A stretch of DNA of 64,000 nucleotides from Roseovarius sp. (GTDB taxonomy: Bacteria; Pseudomonadota; Alphaproteobacteria; Rhodobacterales; Rhodobacteraceae). The position numbers were made by a program, and so were the translations under genes. The DNA lies in NCBI GenBank assembly GCA_021775255.1, contig JAJFIA010000004.1, positions 186,001 to 250,000 on the forward strand. The letters are read 5' to 3'. The notes under the pieces are model-generated. The model made no database searches. It worked only from the letters and a program-made list of their open reading frames with translations, and had not been told where the DNA came from. This document shows positions 37,163 through 45,854 of the stretch, in pieces (the stretch's first letter is position 1; each line of letters begins with the position of its first letter).

Positions 37163-38985
37163 TGTGCGGAATTGTAGGTGTTCTTGGGGATCATGAAGCC
37201 GCGCCCATCCTGGTGGAGGCCCTCAAGCGGCTGGAATATCGCGGCTATGACAGCGCCGGGATTGCCACCATAAACAATGGCGATCTGAGCCGACGGCGGG
37301 CAGTAGGAAAACTGGTGAACCTGTCGGATTTGCTGGTGCATGAGCCGCTTGCGGGCAAGGCCGGCATCGGCCACACAAGATGGGCCACGCACGGCGCGCC
37401 AAGCGTTGCCAATGCCCACCCGCATCGCGCCGGGCGGGTTGCGGTTGTGCATAATGGCATCATCGAAAATTACCGCGACTTACGCGCCGAGCTGACGGCA
37501 CATGGCGTTGGCCATGAAACTGATACGGATTCGGAAACGGTTGCCCTCATGGCGCAGCATTATATCTCAAATGGTGACAATCCGCGCGTGGCGGCCACCA
37601 AAACCATCGCCAAACTTAATGGGGCTTATGCGCTGTGCTTTTTGTTCGAGGGTGAAGATGATCTGCTGATTGCCGCGCGCAAGGGAAGCCCGCTGGCGAT
37701 TGGCCATGGCGAGGGTGAGATGTATGTCGGATCAGATGCCATCGCGCTGGCCCCCTTGACCCACCGCATCACCTATCTTGAGGAAGGCGATTGCGCCTTT
37801 GTCACCCGCGATACGCTTGAAATCACTGGCGTTGATGGCCTGTTGGTCAACCGGGAAGTCAAAACGGTCGAGATTGGCGATACCCGCGTCGACAAGGCCG
37901 GGCACAAACATTTTATGGCCAAGGAAATTGCCGAACAACCGGTGGTGATCAGCGAGGTTCTGGGGCATTATCTGACCGGTGATGGAGCGGGGATAAACCT
38001 GCCCGGTGAAGGGCTTGATTTTAGCAAAATTGACCGGCTGATCATGATTGGCTGTGGTACCGCCTATTACGCCTGCCTGACTGCGAAATACTGGTTTGAG
38101 CAGCTTGCAGGGGTTCCGGTTGAGGTTGATATCGCTTCCGAGTTTCGCTACCGCGAGCCGCCCATAGGGGCGCGCACCACGGCGCTGATTGTCAGCCAGT
38201 CCGGTGAGACCGCCGATAGTCTGGCGGCGCTGCGCTATTGCGAAGGCAAGGCCGAAAAAATCGTCTCGATCATCAATGTGCCGGAAAGCTCCATCGCCCG
38301 TGAAAGTGATCTGGTCCTGCCGATTCATGCGGGGGTTGAAATTGGCGTGGCCTCGACCAAGGCGTTCACCTGTCAGTTGACGGTGCTGTTGCTGACCGCG
38401 TTGAAAGCCGCCCGGGACCGGGGCGTGATAAGCGCTGAAAATCTGGCGGACCGGCTGTCATCCCTGCGCGGTCTGCCTGCCATTCTCAATCAGGTTTTGA
38501 CCAGGGATGCGGAGTATGAAACCGCCGCGCGGCTGCTGGCTGAATCTGACAACGCGCTGTATCTTGGCCGGGGGCTGATGTATCCACTGGCTCTTGAGGG
38601 TGCGTTAAAATTAAAAGAAATCAGCTATATACATGCCGAAGCTTATGCATCAGGTGAACTCAAGCACGGGCCCATTGCGTTGATTGACAAACACATGCCG
38701 GTGGTTGTCATGGCCCCGCGTGATCAGCTTTTTGACAAAACCGTTTCCAACATGCAGGAGGTTATGGCGCGCGGCGGCAAGGTCATGCTGATCTCGGATC
38801 CGGCGGGGGCGAAAGACGCCGGTGACGGCGTCTGGCAGCATCTGACAATGCCTGCGGTTGATCCGGTTCTGACCCCGATACTTTACGCCCTGCCGGCGCA
38901 GTTGCTGGCCTATCACACCGCCATCGCCAAAGGCACCGATGCGGATCAGCCGCGCAATCTGGCAAAATCCGTGACGGTGGAATAA
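37162..38985 (+). CDS. glmS: Glutamine--fructose-6-phosphate aminotransferase
   Basis: This 607-residue enzyme makes glucosamine-6-phosphate, the first step of the amino-sugar pathway continued by GlmU. The N-terminal glutaminase domain begins MCGIVGVLGDHEA with catalytic Cys2. Two SIS domains bind the sugar (IGCGTAYYACLTAKYW, SQSGETADSLAAL), and the C-terminus ends NLAKSVTVE. It is translationally coupled to glmU. No glmS ribozyme-like leader is possible here because the genes overlap. Confidence 0.98.
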   Translation: MCGIVGVLGDHEAAPILVEALKRLEYRGYDSAGIATINNGDLSRRRAVGKLVNLSDLLVHEPLAGKAGIGHTRWATHGAPSVANAHPHRAGRVAVVHNGIIENYRDLRAELTAHGVGHETDTDSETVALMAQHYISNGDNPRVAATKTIAKLNGAYALCFLFEGEDDLLIAARKGSPLAIGHGEGEMYVGSDAIALAPLTHRITYLEEGDCAFVTRDTLEITGVDGLLVNREVKTVEIGDTRVDKAGHKHFMAKEIAEQPVVISEVLGHYLTGDGAGINLPGEGLDFSKIDRLIMIGCGTAYYACLTAKYWFEQLAGVPVEVDIASEFRYREPPIGARTTALIVSQSGETADSLAALRYCEGKAEKIVSIINVPESSIARESDLVLPIHAGVEIGVASTKAFTCQLTVLLLTALKAARDRGVISAENLADRLSSLRGLPAILNQVLTRDAEYETAARLLAESDNALYLGRGLMYPLALEGALKLKEISYIHAEAYASGELKHGPIALIDKHMPVVVMAPRDQLFDKTVSNMQEVMARGGKVMLISDPAGAKDAGDGVWQHLTMPAVDPVLTPILYALPAQLLAYHTAIAKGTDADQPRNLAKSVTVE

Positions 38986-38995
38986 CATGGCAGGC

Positions 38996-39017
38996 GCGTG
39001 GGTTTCACCCACCCTAC
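38996..39017. repeat. Dispersed palindrome at the glmS / oxidoreductase convergent junction
   Basis: The element GTGGGTTTCACCCAC with flanks GC and CCTAC is identical over 22 bp to the copy at 61412-61433. It lies just after glmS, and the TAG stop of the convergent FAD oxidoreductase gene falls inside it. Its placement suggests a bidirectional 3' end signal. Confidence 0.7.
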
Positions 39018-40282
39018 GAGCGCCTTGCAGATGCCAGATGTACCAGCCGCGCACCGGCTTCATAGAATGCAGATTTCAGGCTGCTAAAGCCCTCGTGATA
39101 TGCTGACACAGGGATGATTGGCAAAGCGGATTCATCCGCCGCAACAAGCGCCTCTGCCACCGCCTGGCCAAACACGGTGCCCGGCCCGATGCCGCGCCCG
39201 GAATAGCCGAAAATCGCGTAGCCCTGTGGCCCCAGCCGCAGGATGCGCGGCAGGTGATCCGCCGTCATTGAAATCCGTCCGCTCCAGGCGTGGGAGATTT
39301 TTGCACCCCTCAGTTGCGGGAAAAAGCACGCCAGTTTTCGGGCTGCCCAGTTGGTGTTGATATTCAGGCGATCCGCATCGCCGATGCCCCCCAGAATGAC
39401 CCGGCCCGCCATATCGCGGCGCAGGGAGGTCATGATCATGGCGCTATCCCAACAGCCCTCGCCGCCGGGCAGGATATTGGCCGCTAGATCATTCTTCAGC
39501 GGCTCGGTGGCGAGTTGAAAGTAATTCACCGCCGTCACGCCGGGCATCGGTAAATCAGCCGGGCGGTGATGATAGGCATTGCTGGCAAGCAGCAGCATTT
39601 TTGCCATCAGCGGGCCATTTTTAGTGGCAATGGACCAATGGTCATCCCGGTATTCAACGGATAGTGCCGGGCTCAGTTCATATAGTTTTGCACCGGCTTT
39701 TTCAGCGGCCCGCGCCAGCCCGCGCGCATATGAAAGCGGCTGTATTGTTCCGGCGCGGGCATCATGCAAGGCACCGTGAAAAGCCGCAGTCCCGGTGCGG
39801 GCGCGGGTTGCATCGGCGCTTAGTAATGTCACCGGTGCATTCCGCGCCTGCATCTGCGCCAGACGGCCCTGTAACCCGGCCAGCCCTTTGGCGGAATGCG
39901 CCAGGTGCAAAGTGCCAGCGCGGCGGGCCTCGCAGTCAATTCCGTGCTGTTCAATCAGCTCAAAAACCAGATCCGGCGCGCCTGCAAGCGCCTGATTGAG
40001 CCGCTCTCCGGGGCCTTCCCCAAGGGTTTTGCACACCGTATCAGGCGGCAGCCAAAGCCCTGCATTGACCAGCCCGACATTGCGCCCCGAGCCGCCATGT
40101 CCGATGGTTTCGGCCTCAAGCAAAGCCACATCCACCCCCTGTTCGGCCGCCTTTAACGCCGCTGAACAGCCGGTGAAACCACCGCCGATAATTGCCAGAT
40201 CAACAGATTTTCCGCCGGGATAGGCCGGCGCTTTGATCCGGGCGGTGGCGGTTTCCTGCCAAAGGTTGCCAAGCCCGGCCAT
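39014..40282 (-). CDS. FAD-dependent oxidoreductase of the DAO (glycine/D-amino-acid oxidase) family
   Basis: This 422-residue flavoprotein has the dinucleotide motif DLAIIGGGFTGCSAALKAAE near the N-terminus (residues 29-50) and EAETIGHGGSGRNVGLVNAG, followed by the DAO fold and the C-terminal GYSGRGIGPGTVFG loop. Related proteins oxidise amines or N-methyl amino acids such as sarcosine or gamma-glutamylputrescine. The substrate here is not apparent. It lies 6 bp after gcdH on the same strand. Its stop codon is supplied by a dispersed repeat, so its last residues may have changed. Confidence 0.85.
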   Translation of the reverse strand: MAGLGNLWQETATARIKAPAYPGGKSVDLAIIGGGFTGCSAALKAAEQGVDVALLEAETIGHGGSGRNVGLVNAGLWLPPDTVCKTLGEGPGERLNQALAGAPDLVFELIEQHGIDCEARRAGTLHLAHSAKGLAGLQGRLAQMQARNAPVTLLSADATRARTGTAAFHGALHDARAGTIQPLSYARGLARAAEKAGAKLYELSPALSVEYRDDHWSIATKNGPLMAKMLLLASNAYHHRPADLPMPGVTAVNYFQLATEPLKNDLAANILPGGEGCWDSAMIMTSLRRDMAGRVILGGIGDADRLNINTNWAARKLACFFPQLRGAKISHAWSGRISMTADHLPRILRLGPQGYAIFGYSGRGIGPGTVFGQAVAEALVAADESALPIIPVSAYHEGFSSLKSAFYEAGARLVHLASARRS

Positions 40283-40288
40283 GGGGGT

Positions 40289-41512
40289 TCAGAAAAACGC
40301 CTGTAGCCCGGTTTGCGCCCGGCCAAGGATCAGGGCATGCACATCATGAGTGCCTTCATAGGTGTTGACGGTTTCCAGGTTCATCATGTGGCGGATCACC
40401 TGAAATTCCTGCGCAATGCCGTTGCCGCCATGCATATCGCGGGCGTGGCGGGCAATTTCCAGCGCCTTGCCGCAATTATTGCGCTTGATCAGGCTGATCA
40501 TTTCAGGGGCCGCGTTGGCCTCATCCATCAGCCGCCCGACCCTGAGGGCCGCTTGCAGGCCCAAAGTGATTTCTGTCTGCATATCGGCAAGTTTTTTCTG
40601 AAACAGTTGGGTTTGCGCCAGGGGCCGGTTGAATTGCTGCCGGTCAAGCCCGTATTGCCGGGCGCCATGCCAACAGGCCTCGGCCGCGCCCATGACACCC
40701 CAGGCAATGCCGTAACGCGCCCGGTTCAGGCAGCCAAACGGGCCTTTGAGGCCCTGAACATTGGGCAGTAATGCCTCGTCCCCCACTTCCACGCCCTGCA
40801 TCACGATCTCGCCGGTGATCGACGCGCGCAGGCTCAGCTTGCCTTCGATTTTCGGCGCGCTCAGGCCGGTCATACCTTTTTCAAGCACGAAGCCGCGGAT
40901 TTTGCCGTCATGGGCGTCGGATTTGGCCCAGATCACAAACACATCGGCAATCGGCGCGTTGGATATCCACATTTTCGAACCTGTGAGGCGATAGCCCCCG
41001 TCGATTTTCACAGCCCGGGTTTTGAGGCTGCCGGGATCGCTGCCGGCATCCGGCTCGGTCAGGCCGAAACAGCCGATGAGCGCGCCGGTTGCAAGGCCGG
41101 GCAGATATTTTTGCCGCTGTTCTTCGCTGCCATAAGCATAGATCGGATACATCACGAGGCTTGATTGCACCGACATCATCGAGCGGTATCCGCTATCGAC
41201 GCGCTCAACCTCGCGCGCCACAAGGCCATAGCTCACATAGCCCGCGCCAAGCCCGCCATATGCCTCGGGGATGGTGGTGCCCAAAAGGCCCATCTCGCCC
41301 ATCTCGCGGAAAATATCCGGGTCGGTCACCTCGTTGGCATAGGCATCTATCACCCTTGGTTGCAGTTTTTCGCTTGCATAGGCGCGGGCGCTGTCGGTGA
41401 TCATGCGCTCTTCGTCCGAGAGCTGATCACTGAGGCGGAAGGGATCTTGCCAGTTGAAATCTGAAAGATCAGGGGCGTCTTTGCTGCGGATGCCGGGGGT
41501 GTCTAACGTCAT
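40289..41512 (-). CDS. gcdH: Glutaryl-CoA dehydrogenase
   Basis: This 407-residue FAD acyl-CoA dehydrogenase oxidises and decarboxylates glutaryl-CoA to crotonyl-CoA in lysine and tryptophan breakdown. [20 protein letters not shown] is the glutaryl-type flavin loop, and the catalytic Glu386 lies in [15 protein letters not shown]. The N-terminal segment [19 protein letters not shown] is also typical. The usual neighbouring LysR regulator is absent from the adjacent genes. Confidence 0.95.
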   Translation of the reverse strand: MTLDTPGIRSKDAPDLSDFNWQDPFRLSDQLSDEERMITDSARAYASEKLQPRVIDAYANEVTDPDIFREMGEMGLLGTTIPEAYGGLGAGYVSYGLVAREVERVDSGYRSMMSVQSSLVMYPIYAYGSEEQRQKYLPGLATGALIGCFGLTEPDAGSDPGSLKTRAVKIDGGYRLTGSKMWISNAPIADVFVIWAKSDAHDGKIRGFVLEKGMTGLSAPKIEGKLSLRASITGEIVMQGVEVGDEALLPNVQGLKGPFGCLNRARYGIAWGVMGAAEACWHGARQYGLDRQQFNRPLAQTQLFQKKLADMQTEITLGLQAALRVGRLMDEANAAPEMISLIKRNNCGKALEIARHARDMHGGNGIAQEFQVIRHMMNLETVNTYEGTHDVHALILGRAQTGLQAFF

Positions 41513-41717
41513 TTCTGAGGTCCTGAGAAAAGAGTGAGCGTTGAGGGGAAATATATGAGAGTGACGCCGATAAGAACACCGCTATTTTGCGCGCTGCGGG
41601 AATTTTACCAGACAAATACCCTTTTTTCCGCTGATCAGCAGGCGCTGTTTCAGGTGACAGGCAAGGTTGACCGGGAAGCCCCGGCGCGGGAAGAAACAAG
41701 GCCCCGCTCGCGACATC

Positions 41718-41750
41718 AAAAAAGGGCACCCTGCTGGATGCCCTTTTTTT
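41718..41750 (-). terminator. Bidirectional terminator after tsf
   Basis: AAAAAAGGGCA (41718-41728) and TGCCCTTTTTTT (41739-41750) form a hairpin with T tracts in both directions. It lies 18 bp after the tsf stop on the minus strand and ends the rpsB-tsf operon. The remaining 200 bp up to gcdH hold only its leader; no gene is seen. Confidence 0.9.
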
Positions 41751-41767
41751 CCGTCCATGTGAAGGGT

Positions 41768-42640
41768 TCAGCCCTGCACCGCTTTGGCAACCTCGGCGGC
41801 AAAATCTTCTTTTACCACTTCAATGCCTTCGCCCACTTCGAGGCGCACGAAACCGGTGATTTCGGCGCCCGCTTCTTTGGCGGCGGTCGCAACCGTGAGA
41901 TCGGGATTCATCACGAATGATTGCCCCATCAATGTTACTTCCGACATGAATTTCTTCATCCGGCCAATGATCATTTTCTCAATCACCTGTTCGGGCTTGC
42001 CGGATTCGCGGGCGATCTCAATCTGAACCTGCTTTTCTTTTTCGACAATCGCCGGGTCAAGCGAGGCCTCGTTCAGCGCCGCAGGGTTGGTGGCGGCGAT
42101 ATGCATGGCGATCTGTTTGCCAAAACCGGCATCGCCCCTGAGCGCCACGAGCACGCCGATTTTGCCCATGCCCTCGGCGGCGGCGTTGTGGACATATGAC
42201 ACAACCGTATCGCCCTCAACGCTTGCCATCCGGCGCAGTGACATGTTTTCGCCAATGGTGGCCACCTTGGCGGTGATGGTTTCCGCCACGGTTTTGCCGC
42301 CCATATCCGTTGCGGCCAGTGCTTCGGTATCCGCGGCCCCGATGGCCACATCGGCAACCGCTGCGACCATGGCCTGAAAATCGGCGTTCTTGGCGACAAA
42401 ATCGGTTTCCGAGTTGATCTCGACCGCAATGCCGCGGCCGCCCTCAACCTTCACCGCAACCAGCCCTTCGGCGGCTGTGCGGCCGGATTTCTTGGCGGCT
42501 TTCGCCAGGCCCTTGGTGCGCAGCCAATCCACGGCCGCCTCCATATCACCGTCATTTTCGGTCAGCGCTTTTTTCGCGTCCATCATGCCTGCGCCCGTGC
42601 TGTCGCGCAGTTCTTTCACCATTGCAGCTGTAATCGCCAT
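41768..42640 (-). CDS. tsf: Elongation factor Ts
   Basis: This 290-residue protein exchanges GDP for GTP on EF-Tu. The N-terminal UBA-like domain [24 protein letters not shown] and the core [12 protein letters not shown] with the TDFV motif are present. The ATG at 42640 has AAGGAG eight bases upstream and replaces an in-frame start at 42670. It follows rpsB in the conserved order, with a hairpin between them. Confidence 0.98.
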   Translation of the reverse strand: MAITAAMVKELRDSTGAGMMDAKKALTENDGDMEAAVDWLRTKGLAKAAKKSGRTAAEGLVAVKVEGGRGIAVEINSETDFVAKNADFQAMVAAVADVAIGAADTEALAATDMGGKTVAETITAKVATIGENMSLRRMASVEGDTVVSYVHNAAAEGMGKIGVLVALRGDAGFGKQIAMHIAATNPAALNEASLDPAIVEKEKQVQIEIARESGKPEQVIEKMIIGRMKKFMSEVTLMGQSFVMNPDLTVATAAKEAGAEITGFVRLEVGEGIEVVKEDFAAEVAKAVQG

Positions 42641-42678
42641 CACTGGATCTCCTTCTTTATGCCATCTCAAAAATCAAC

Positions 42679-42702
42679 GGGGTGCAGATTGTTCTGCACC
42701 CC
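42679..42702 (-). promoter_or_regulatory. Intercistronic stem-loop between rpsB and tsf
   Basis: Perfect 10-bp arms GGGGTGCAGA and TCTGCACCCC around a four-base loop, followed on the minus strand by GTTGATTTTTG. It looks like a weak terminator or attenuator that would set the rpsB:tsf ratio; the T tract is delayed, so read-through is expected. Confidence 0.6.
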
Positions 42703-42728
42703 TTATCGTTCATGCCTTAAGGGCTGGC

Positions 42729-43760
42729 TTATTCAGCCACATCAGCCTTTTCAGCAGCGGCTTTCTTGGCCGGAGCCTTCTTGGCCGGGGCTGCTTTGGC
42801 CGGTGCATCCTTTGCCGCCTCATCCTTGGCAGAGGCTTTCTTGGCCGGCGCTTTCTTGGCCGGTGCTTTCTCCTCAGCCGCTTTATTGGCCGGAGCCTTT
42901 TTAGCCGCTTTCTTGGCAGGCTTTTTGGCTTTTTCCGCAGCCGGGGCTTCTTCTGCTTTTGCATCCTTGGCCGGAGCTTCTTCTGCCTTGGCTTCTTCGG
43001 CGGGCGTTTCTTCTGTCACGGCCTCTATTGGTGCCTCTTCCATCGCCCCAAGATCAACCCCTGCCGCGCCCATCTGCGCCGACATGCCATCAAGGGCTGC
43101 GCGCGAAACCAGATCACAATAAAGCGCAATCGCGCGTGCCGCGTCATCATTGCCCGGGATCATGTAATCAATGCCTTCGGGCGGGCAGTTGGTATCGACC
43201 ACAGCCACAACCGGAATGCCCAGCTTGTTGGCTTCGGCCACGGCCAATGCCTCTTTGCGCACGTCGATGATGAAAACCAGATCCGGCACGCCGCCCATTT
43301 CGCGGATGCCGCCAAGGCTGGCTTGCAGTTTGCCCTGATCGCGCTCGATGCCGAGGCGCTCTTTCTTGGTCAGGCCTTCGGCACCTTCTTCAAGCGCTTC
43401 ATCAATCTGCTTCAACCGGGTGATGGATTTTGAAACTGTCTGCCAGTTGGTCAATGTGCCGCCAAGCCAGCGGTGATTCATATAATATTGCGCGCAATTT
43501 TCGGCCGCTTCGGCAATCGGCGTGGCCGCCTGCCGCTTGGTGCCGACAAACAGAACCCGGCCGCCTTTGGCCGTGGTTTCGCGCACGGCATTCAGGGCCG
43601 CATCCAGCATCGGTACGGTCTGTGTCAGATCAAAGATGTGAATGCCATTGCGCGCGCCATAAATGAACTCGCCCATGCGGGGATTCCAGCGCTGCGTTTG
43701 GTGGCCAAAGTGAACGCCAGCTTCCAATAGCTGACGCATGGTGAACTCGGGAAGAGCCAT
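42729..43760 (-). CDS. rpsB: 30S ribosomal protein S2 with long Ala/Lys/Pro-rich tail
   Basis: This is small-subunit protein S2. Residues 1 to about 235 are the normal domain ([54 protein letters not shown]). The tail of about 100 residues is unusual: first acidic ([21 protein letters not shown]), then basic with repeated [10 protein letters not shown] elements. E. coli S2 has 241 residues against 343 here. The tail is probably disordered and may contact RNA. Start ATG 43760 follows GGAAAAGGAAAA. Confidence 0.97.
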   Translation of the reverse strand: MALPEFTMRQLLEAGVHFGHQTQRWNPRMGEFIYGARNGIHIFDLTQTVPMLDAALNAVRETTAKGGRVLFVGTKRQAATPIAEAAENCAQYYMNHRWLGGTLTNWQTVSKSITRLKQIDEALEEGAEGLTKKERLGIERDQGKLQASLGGIREMGGVPDLVFIIDVRKEALAVAEANKLGIPVVAVVDTNCPPEGIDYMIPGNDDAARAIALYCDLVSRAALDGMSAQMGAAGVDLGAMEEAPIEAVTEETPAEEAKAEEAPAKDAKAEEAPAAEKAKKPAKKAAKKAPANKAAEEKAPAKKAPAKKASAKDEAAKDAPAKAAPAKKAPAKKAAAEKADVAE

Positions 43761-43831
43761 ATTCGTTTTCCTTTTCCGGTTTTCGCCTCGGCAAGGGATG
43801 AGAAGCGGGATGCTTCAACCGGTGGACATGA

Positions 43832-43912
43832 ACGGGGATTTCTCCCCCGTCAGCCCGCCCTTGCCTGCGGATTTAATGGCGCGCGTATAGCTGCTTGAAT
43901 CACCATACGCAA
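43832..43912 (-). promoter_or_regulatory. rpsB promoter and leader hairpin
   Basis: Minus strand TTGCGT (43912-43907), 17 bp, TATACG (43889-43884) make a good promoter about 125 nt upstream of rpsB. The leader contains a hairpin with arms ACGGGG/CCCCGT (43832-43850). Leaders of rpsB are autoregulated by S2 in several bacteria. Whether this hairpin is such a site cannot be told. The rest of the 290-bp gap to the DUF502 gene shows no frame. Confidence 0.55.
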
Positions 43913-44051
43913 CCCTTGCTTTGAATTCGGCACCAGAGATGCCTGATCCCGGAAAAATAACAGTTGTTTTCACCGCAAATTTCAATCCACCATTGTTGTT
44001 GCGCTAAATCTTGCTTAGATAGCCTTCTGAATTCACGAATTGATTGACATC

Positions 44052-44762
44052 ATGAACACACCCTTCGACGAAGATCCACGCCCAGCGCGCAAATCAGGCC
44101 TGTTTTCCAGCCTGCGCGCCAGCTTTCTGACCGGGCTGGTGGTGATTGCGCCCGTGGCCCTGACCCTTTGGCTGATGTGGTCGTTCATTGGCTGGGTGGA
44201 TGGCGTCGTGCTGCCGTTTGTGCCTTATGATTTCAATCCTGAAACCTATATCGGCATCAATCTGCGCGGTGTCGGGGTGATCATCTTCCTGATCTTCACT
44301 GTTATCGTGGGCTGGATTGCCAAAGGGCTGATTGGCCGGTCATTGATTGATTATGCTGAATCCCTGGTTGAGCGCATGCCGGTGGTGCGCACGATTTATT
44401 CCGCGGTAAAACAAATCGCCGAAACCGTCTTTGCCCAATCCGAGCGCAGCTTTGAGAAAGCCTGCCTGATCGAATATCCGCGCAAGGGCATATGGGCCAT
44501 CGGCTTTATCTCGACCACCGCCAAGGGCGAAATATCAACCCGCTCAGGGGGAAGCAGCGAAATGATGAGCATCTTCCTGCCAACCACGCCAAACCCGACC
44601 TCGGGCTTTTTGCTGTTCTTGCCAAAAGAGGAGGTTATCGAGCTTGATATGAGCGTCGAAGAAGCCGCCAAACTGGTGATTTCGGCCGGGCTTGTCTATC
44701 CGCATAAAAACGGCAATGGCCGCGATCGCCCTGCCGAAAGCGAGGCAGCCGATCAGGGCTGA
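44052..44762 (+). CDS. DUF502 inner-membrane protein
   Basis: This 236-residue protein has two strong membrane helices (FLTGLVVIAPVALTLWLMW and GVGVIIFLIFTVIVGWIAKG) and the DUF502 signatures ERMPVVRTIYSAVKQIAET and FLPTTPNPTSGFLLFLP. Start ATG 44052 (MNTPFDEDPRP) is preferred to the TTG at 44040. Bacterial DUF502 proteins are related to plant LIKE-COV proteins. Function is unknown. It diverges from rpsB and converges on the dehydrogenase gene with 13 bp between stops. Confidence 0.9.
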   Translation: MNTPFDEDPRPARKSGLFSSLRASFLTGLVVIAPVALTLWLMWSFIGWVDGVVLPFVPYDFNPETYIGINLRGVGVIIFLIFTVIVGWIAKGLIGRSLIDYAESLVERMPVVRTIYSAVKQIAETVFAQSERSFEKACLIEYPRKGIWAIGFISTTAKGEISTRSGGSSEMMSIFLPTTPNPTSGFLLFLPKEEVIELDMSVEEAAKLVISAGLVYPHKNGNGRDRPAESEAADQG

Positions 44763-44775
44763 CGCGCGCGCCGCC

Positions 44776-45549
44776 TCAAAGCGCCGTCCAGCCTCCATCC
44801 ACACTGATCGTGGTGCCAGTGATCTGATCCGCCGCATCCGAGCATAAAAACAATGTGGTGCCGCCGATCTGTTCAACAGTGGCAAATTGCCTGGATGGCT
44901 GGCGTAGCAGCATCACATCGCGGATCACCTCTTCACGGCCCAGCCCGTATTCCTTCATCGTATCCGGGATCTGCGCCTCAACCAGCGGCGTCAGCACATA
45001 GCCGGGGCAGATGGCATTGGCGGTGATCGGCTCTTGCGCGGTTTCCAACGCGGTGGTCTTGGTCAGGCCGACAACCCCGTGCTTGGCGGCAATATAGGCC
45101 GATTTATACGGGCTTGCCGTCAGCCCGTGGGCCGAGGCGATATTCACCACCCTGCCCCATCCCGCCGCCCGCATCATCGGCAAGGCAGCGGCAGTGGTGT
45201 GGAAAGCAGACGACATGTTGATCGCGATGATCGCATCCCATTTATCGGTTGGAAATTCGTCAATCGGTGCCACATGCTGAATGCCAGCATTATTCACCAG
45301 AATATCACAGCGCCCGGCGCGCTCAATCAGCGCCCGGCATTGCGCCGGATCAGACATATCCGCCTGCGCATAGCGCGCCTCAATCCCGAATTCGGCGGAC
45401 AGTGCTTCGGCCAGCGCGTGATCCTCCAGCGAATCGGTGAATGAATTCAGCACCACATTCACCCCGGCCTTGGCCATGGACCGGGCAATGCCCAGCCCGA
45501 TGCCCGAGGTTGATCCGGTGATGATGGCGGTTTTACCGGCGTATGACAT
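44776..45549 (-). CDS. bdhA: D-3-hydroxybutyrate dehydrogenase
   Basis: This 257-residue short-chain dehydrogenase interconverts 3-hydroxybutyrate and acetoacetate with NAD, linking polyhydroxybutyrate stores to central metabolism. The Rossmann motif TGSTSGIGLGIA, NNAGIQHVAPI, and the catalytic Ser-Tyr-Lys (NIASAHGL, SAYIAAKHG) are present. QHVAPIDEFP and the SRQFATVEQIGG end are typical of BdhA rather than general SDRs. Confidence 0.92.
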   Translation of the reverse strand: MSYAGKTAIITGSTSGIGLGIARSMAKAGVNVVLNSFTDSLEDHALAEALSAEFGIEARYAQADMSDPAQCRALIERAGRCDILVNNAGIQHVAPIDEFPTDKWDAIIAINMSSAFHTTAAALPMMRAAGWGRVVNIASAHGLTASPYKSAYIAAKHGVVGLTKTTALETAQEPITANAICPGYVLTPLVEAQIPDTMKEYGLGREEVIRDVMLLRQPSRQFATVEQIGGTTLFLCSDAADQITGTTISVDGGWTAL

Positions 45550-45585
45550 GGCGGCACTCCTGCTGGCTGAATCGCCTTATCATGC

Positions 45586-45615
45586 TGTATATTCTGACCA
45601 GAGCACAATGCCCAA
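45586..45615 (-). promoter_or_regulatory. Probable bdhA promoter
   Basis: Minus strand TTGGGC (45615-45610), 18 bp, TATACA (45591-45586), leaving a leader of about 30 nt before the ATG at 45549. It lies downstream of the small-RNA terminator, so bdhA would be transcribed separately. Confidence 0.45.
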
Positions 45616-45657
45616 GGTTCAAATAATATTCCAAAACCCTGCCCGGCGCAGGAGCCC

Positions 45658-45733
45658 AAAAAAAACGCCCGCACGAAGCGGGCGTTAAGTTATTGAGGCA
45701 GGTTTCATACAGGCAAGAAACCTATCGAGCAGT
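45658..45733 (-). ncRNA. Candidate small regulatory RNA, about 76 nt
   Basis: This minus-strand unit has no reading frame. After a start expected near 45733 come a first hairpin with perfect arms AGGTTTC (45723-45717) and GAAACCT (45706-45700) and a 10-base loop, a single-stranded link with GCCTCAATAACTT (45699-45687), and a terminator hairpin AACGCCCGC/GCGGGCGTT (45686-45664) followed by eight T (45665-45658, the first two in the stem). The terminator points away from both flanking genes, bdhA starting further downstream and the binding-protein gene lying on the other strand, so it must end a separate transcript. I cannot match it to a named RNA family from memory. Confidence 0.65.
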
Positions 45734-45739
45734 AAGCCC

Positions 45740-45768
45740 TTTATAAGCAATCGCGCGCCATCATCCAA
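45740..45768 (-). promoter_or_regulatory. Promoter of the candidate small RNA
   Basis: Minus strand TTGGAT (45768-45763), exactly 17 bp, TATAAA (45745-45740), placing the start about 7 nt downstream at 45733. The remaining bases 45769-45854 up to the binding-protein ATG are AT-rich and must hold that gene's own promoter; no clear hexamers were chosen. Confidence 0.55.
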
Positions 45769-45854
45769 GCTAAAAGTTTGAAAAGGTTGAAATGCCTCTC
45801 TAGAAATCATTGGTAAGGCAGGTGCATATTATCAGGATTGAGCGGGAAACAACC

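Noticed and set aside
38996..39017. Terminal inverted repeat of an insertion sequence
   Set aside because: No transposase frame or target duplication is found. The element is a compact palindrome, not a pair of distant ends.
43761..44051. Coding gene in the rpsB-DUF502 gap
   Set aside because: No frame with a ribosome site is seen. The interval is explained by the rpsB leader and divergent promoters.
45658..45733. Assignment of the candidate small RNA to the MmgR/alpha-r8 family because of the nearby bdhA gene
   Set aside because: I could not recognise the conserved core of that family in this sequence; proximity to a polyhydroxybutyrate gene is not enough.
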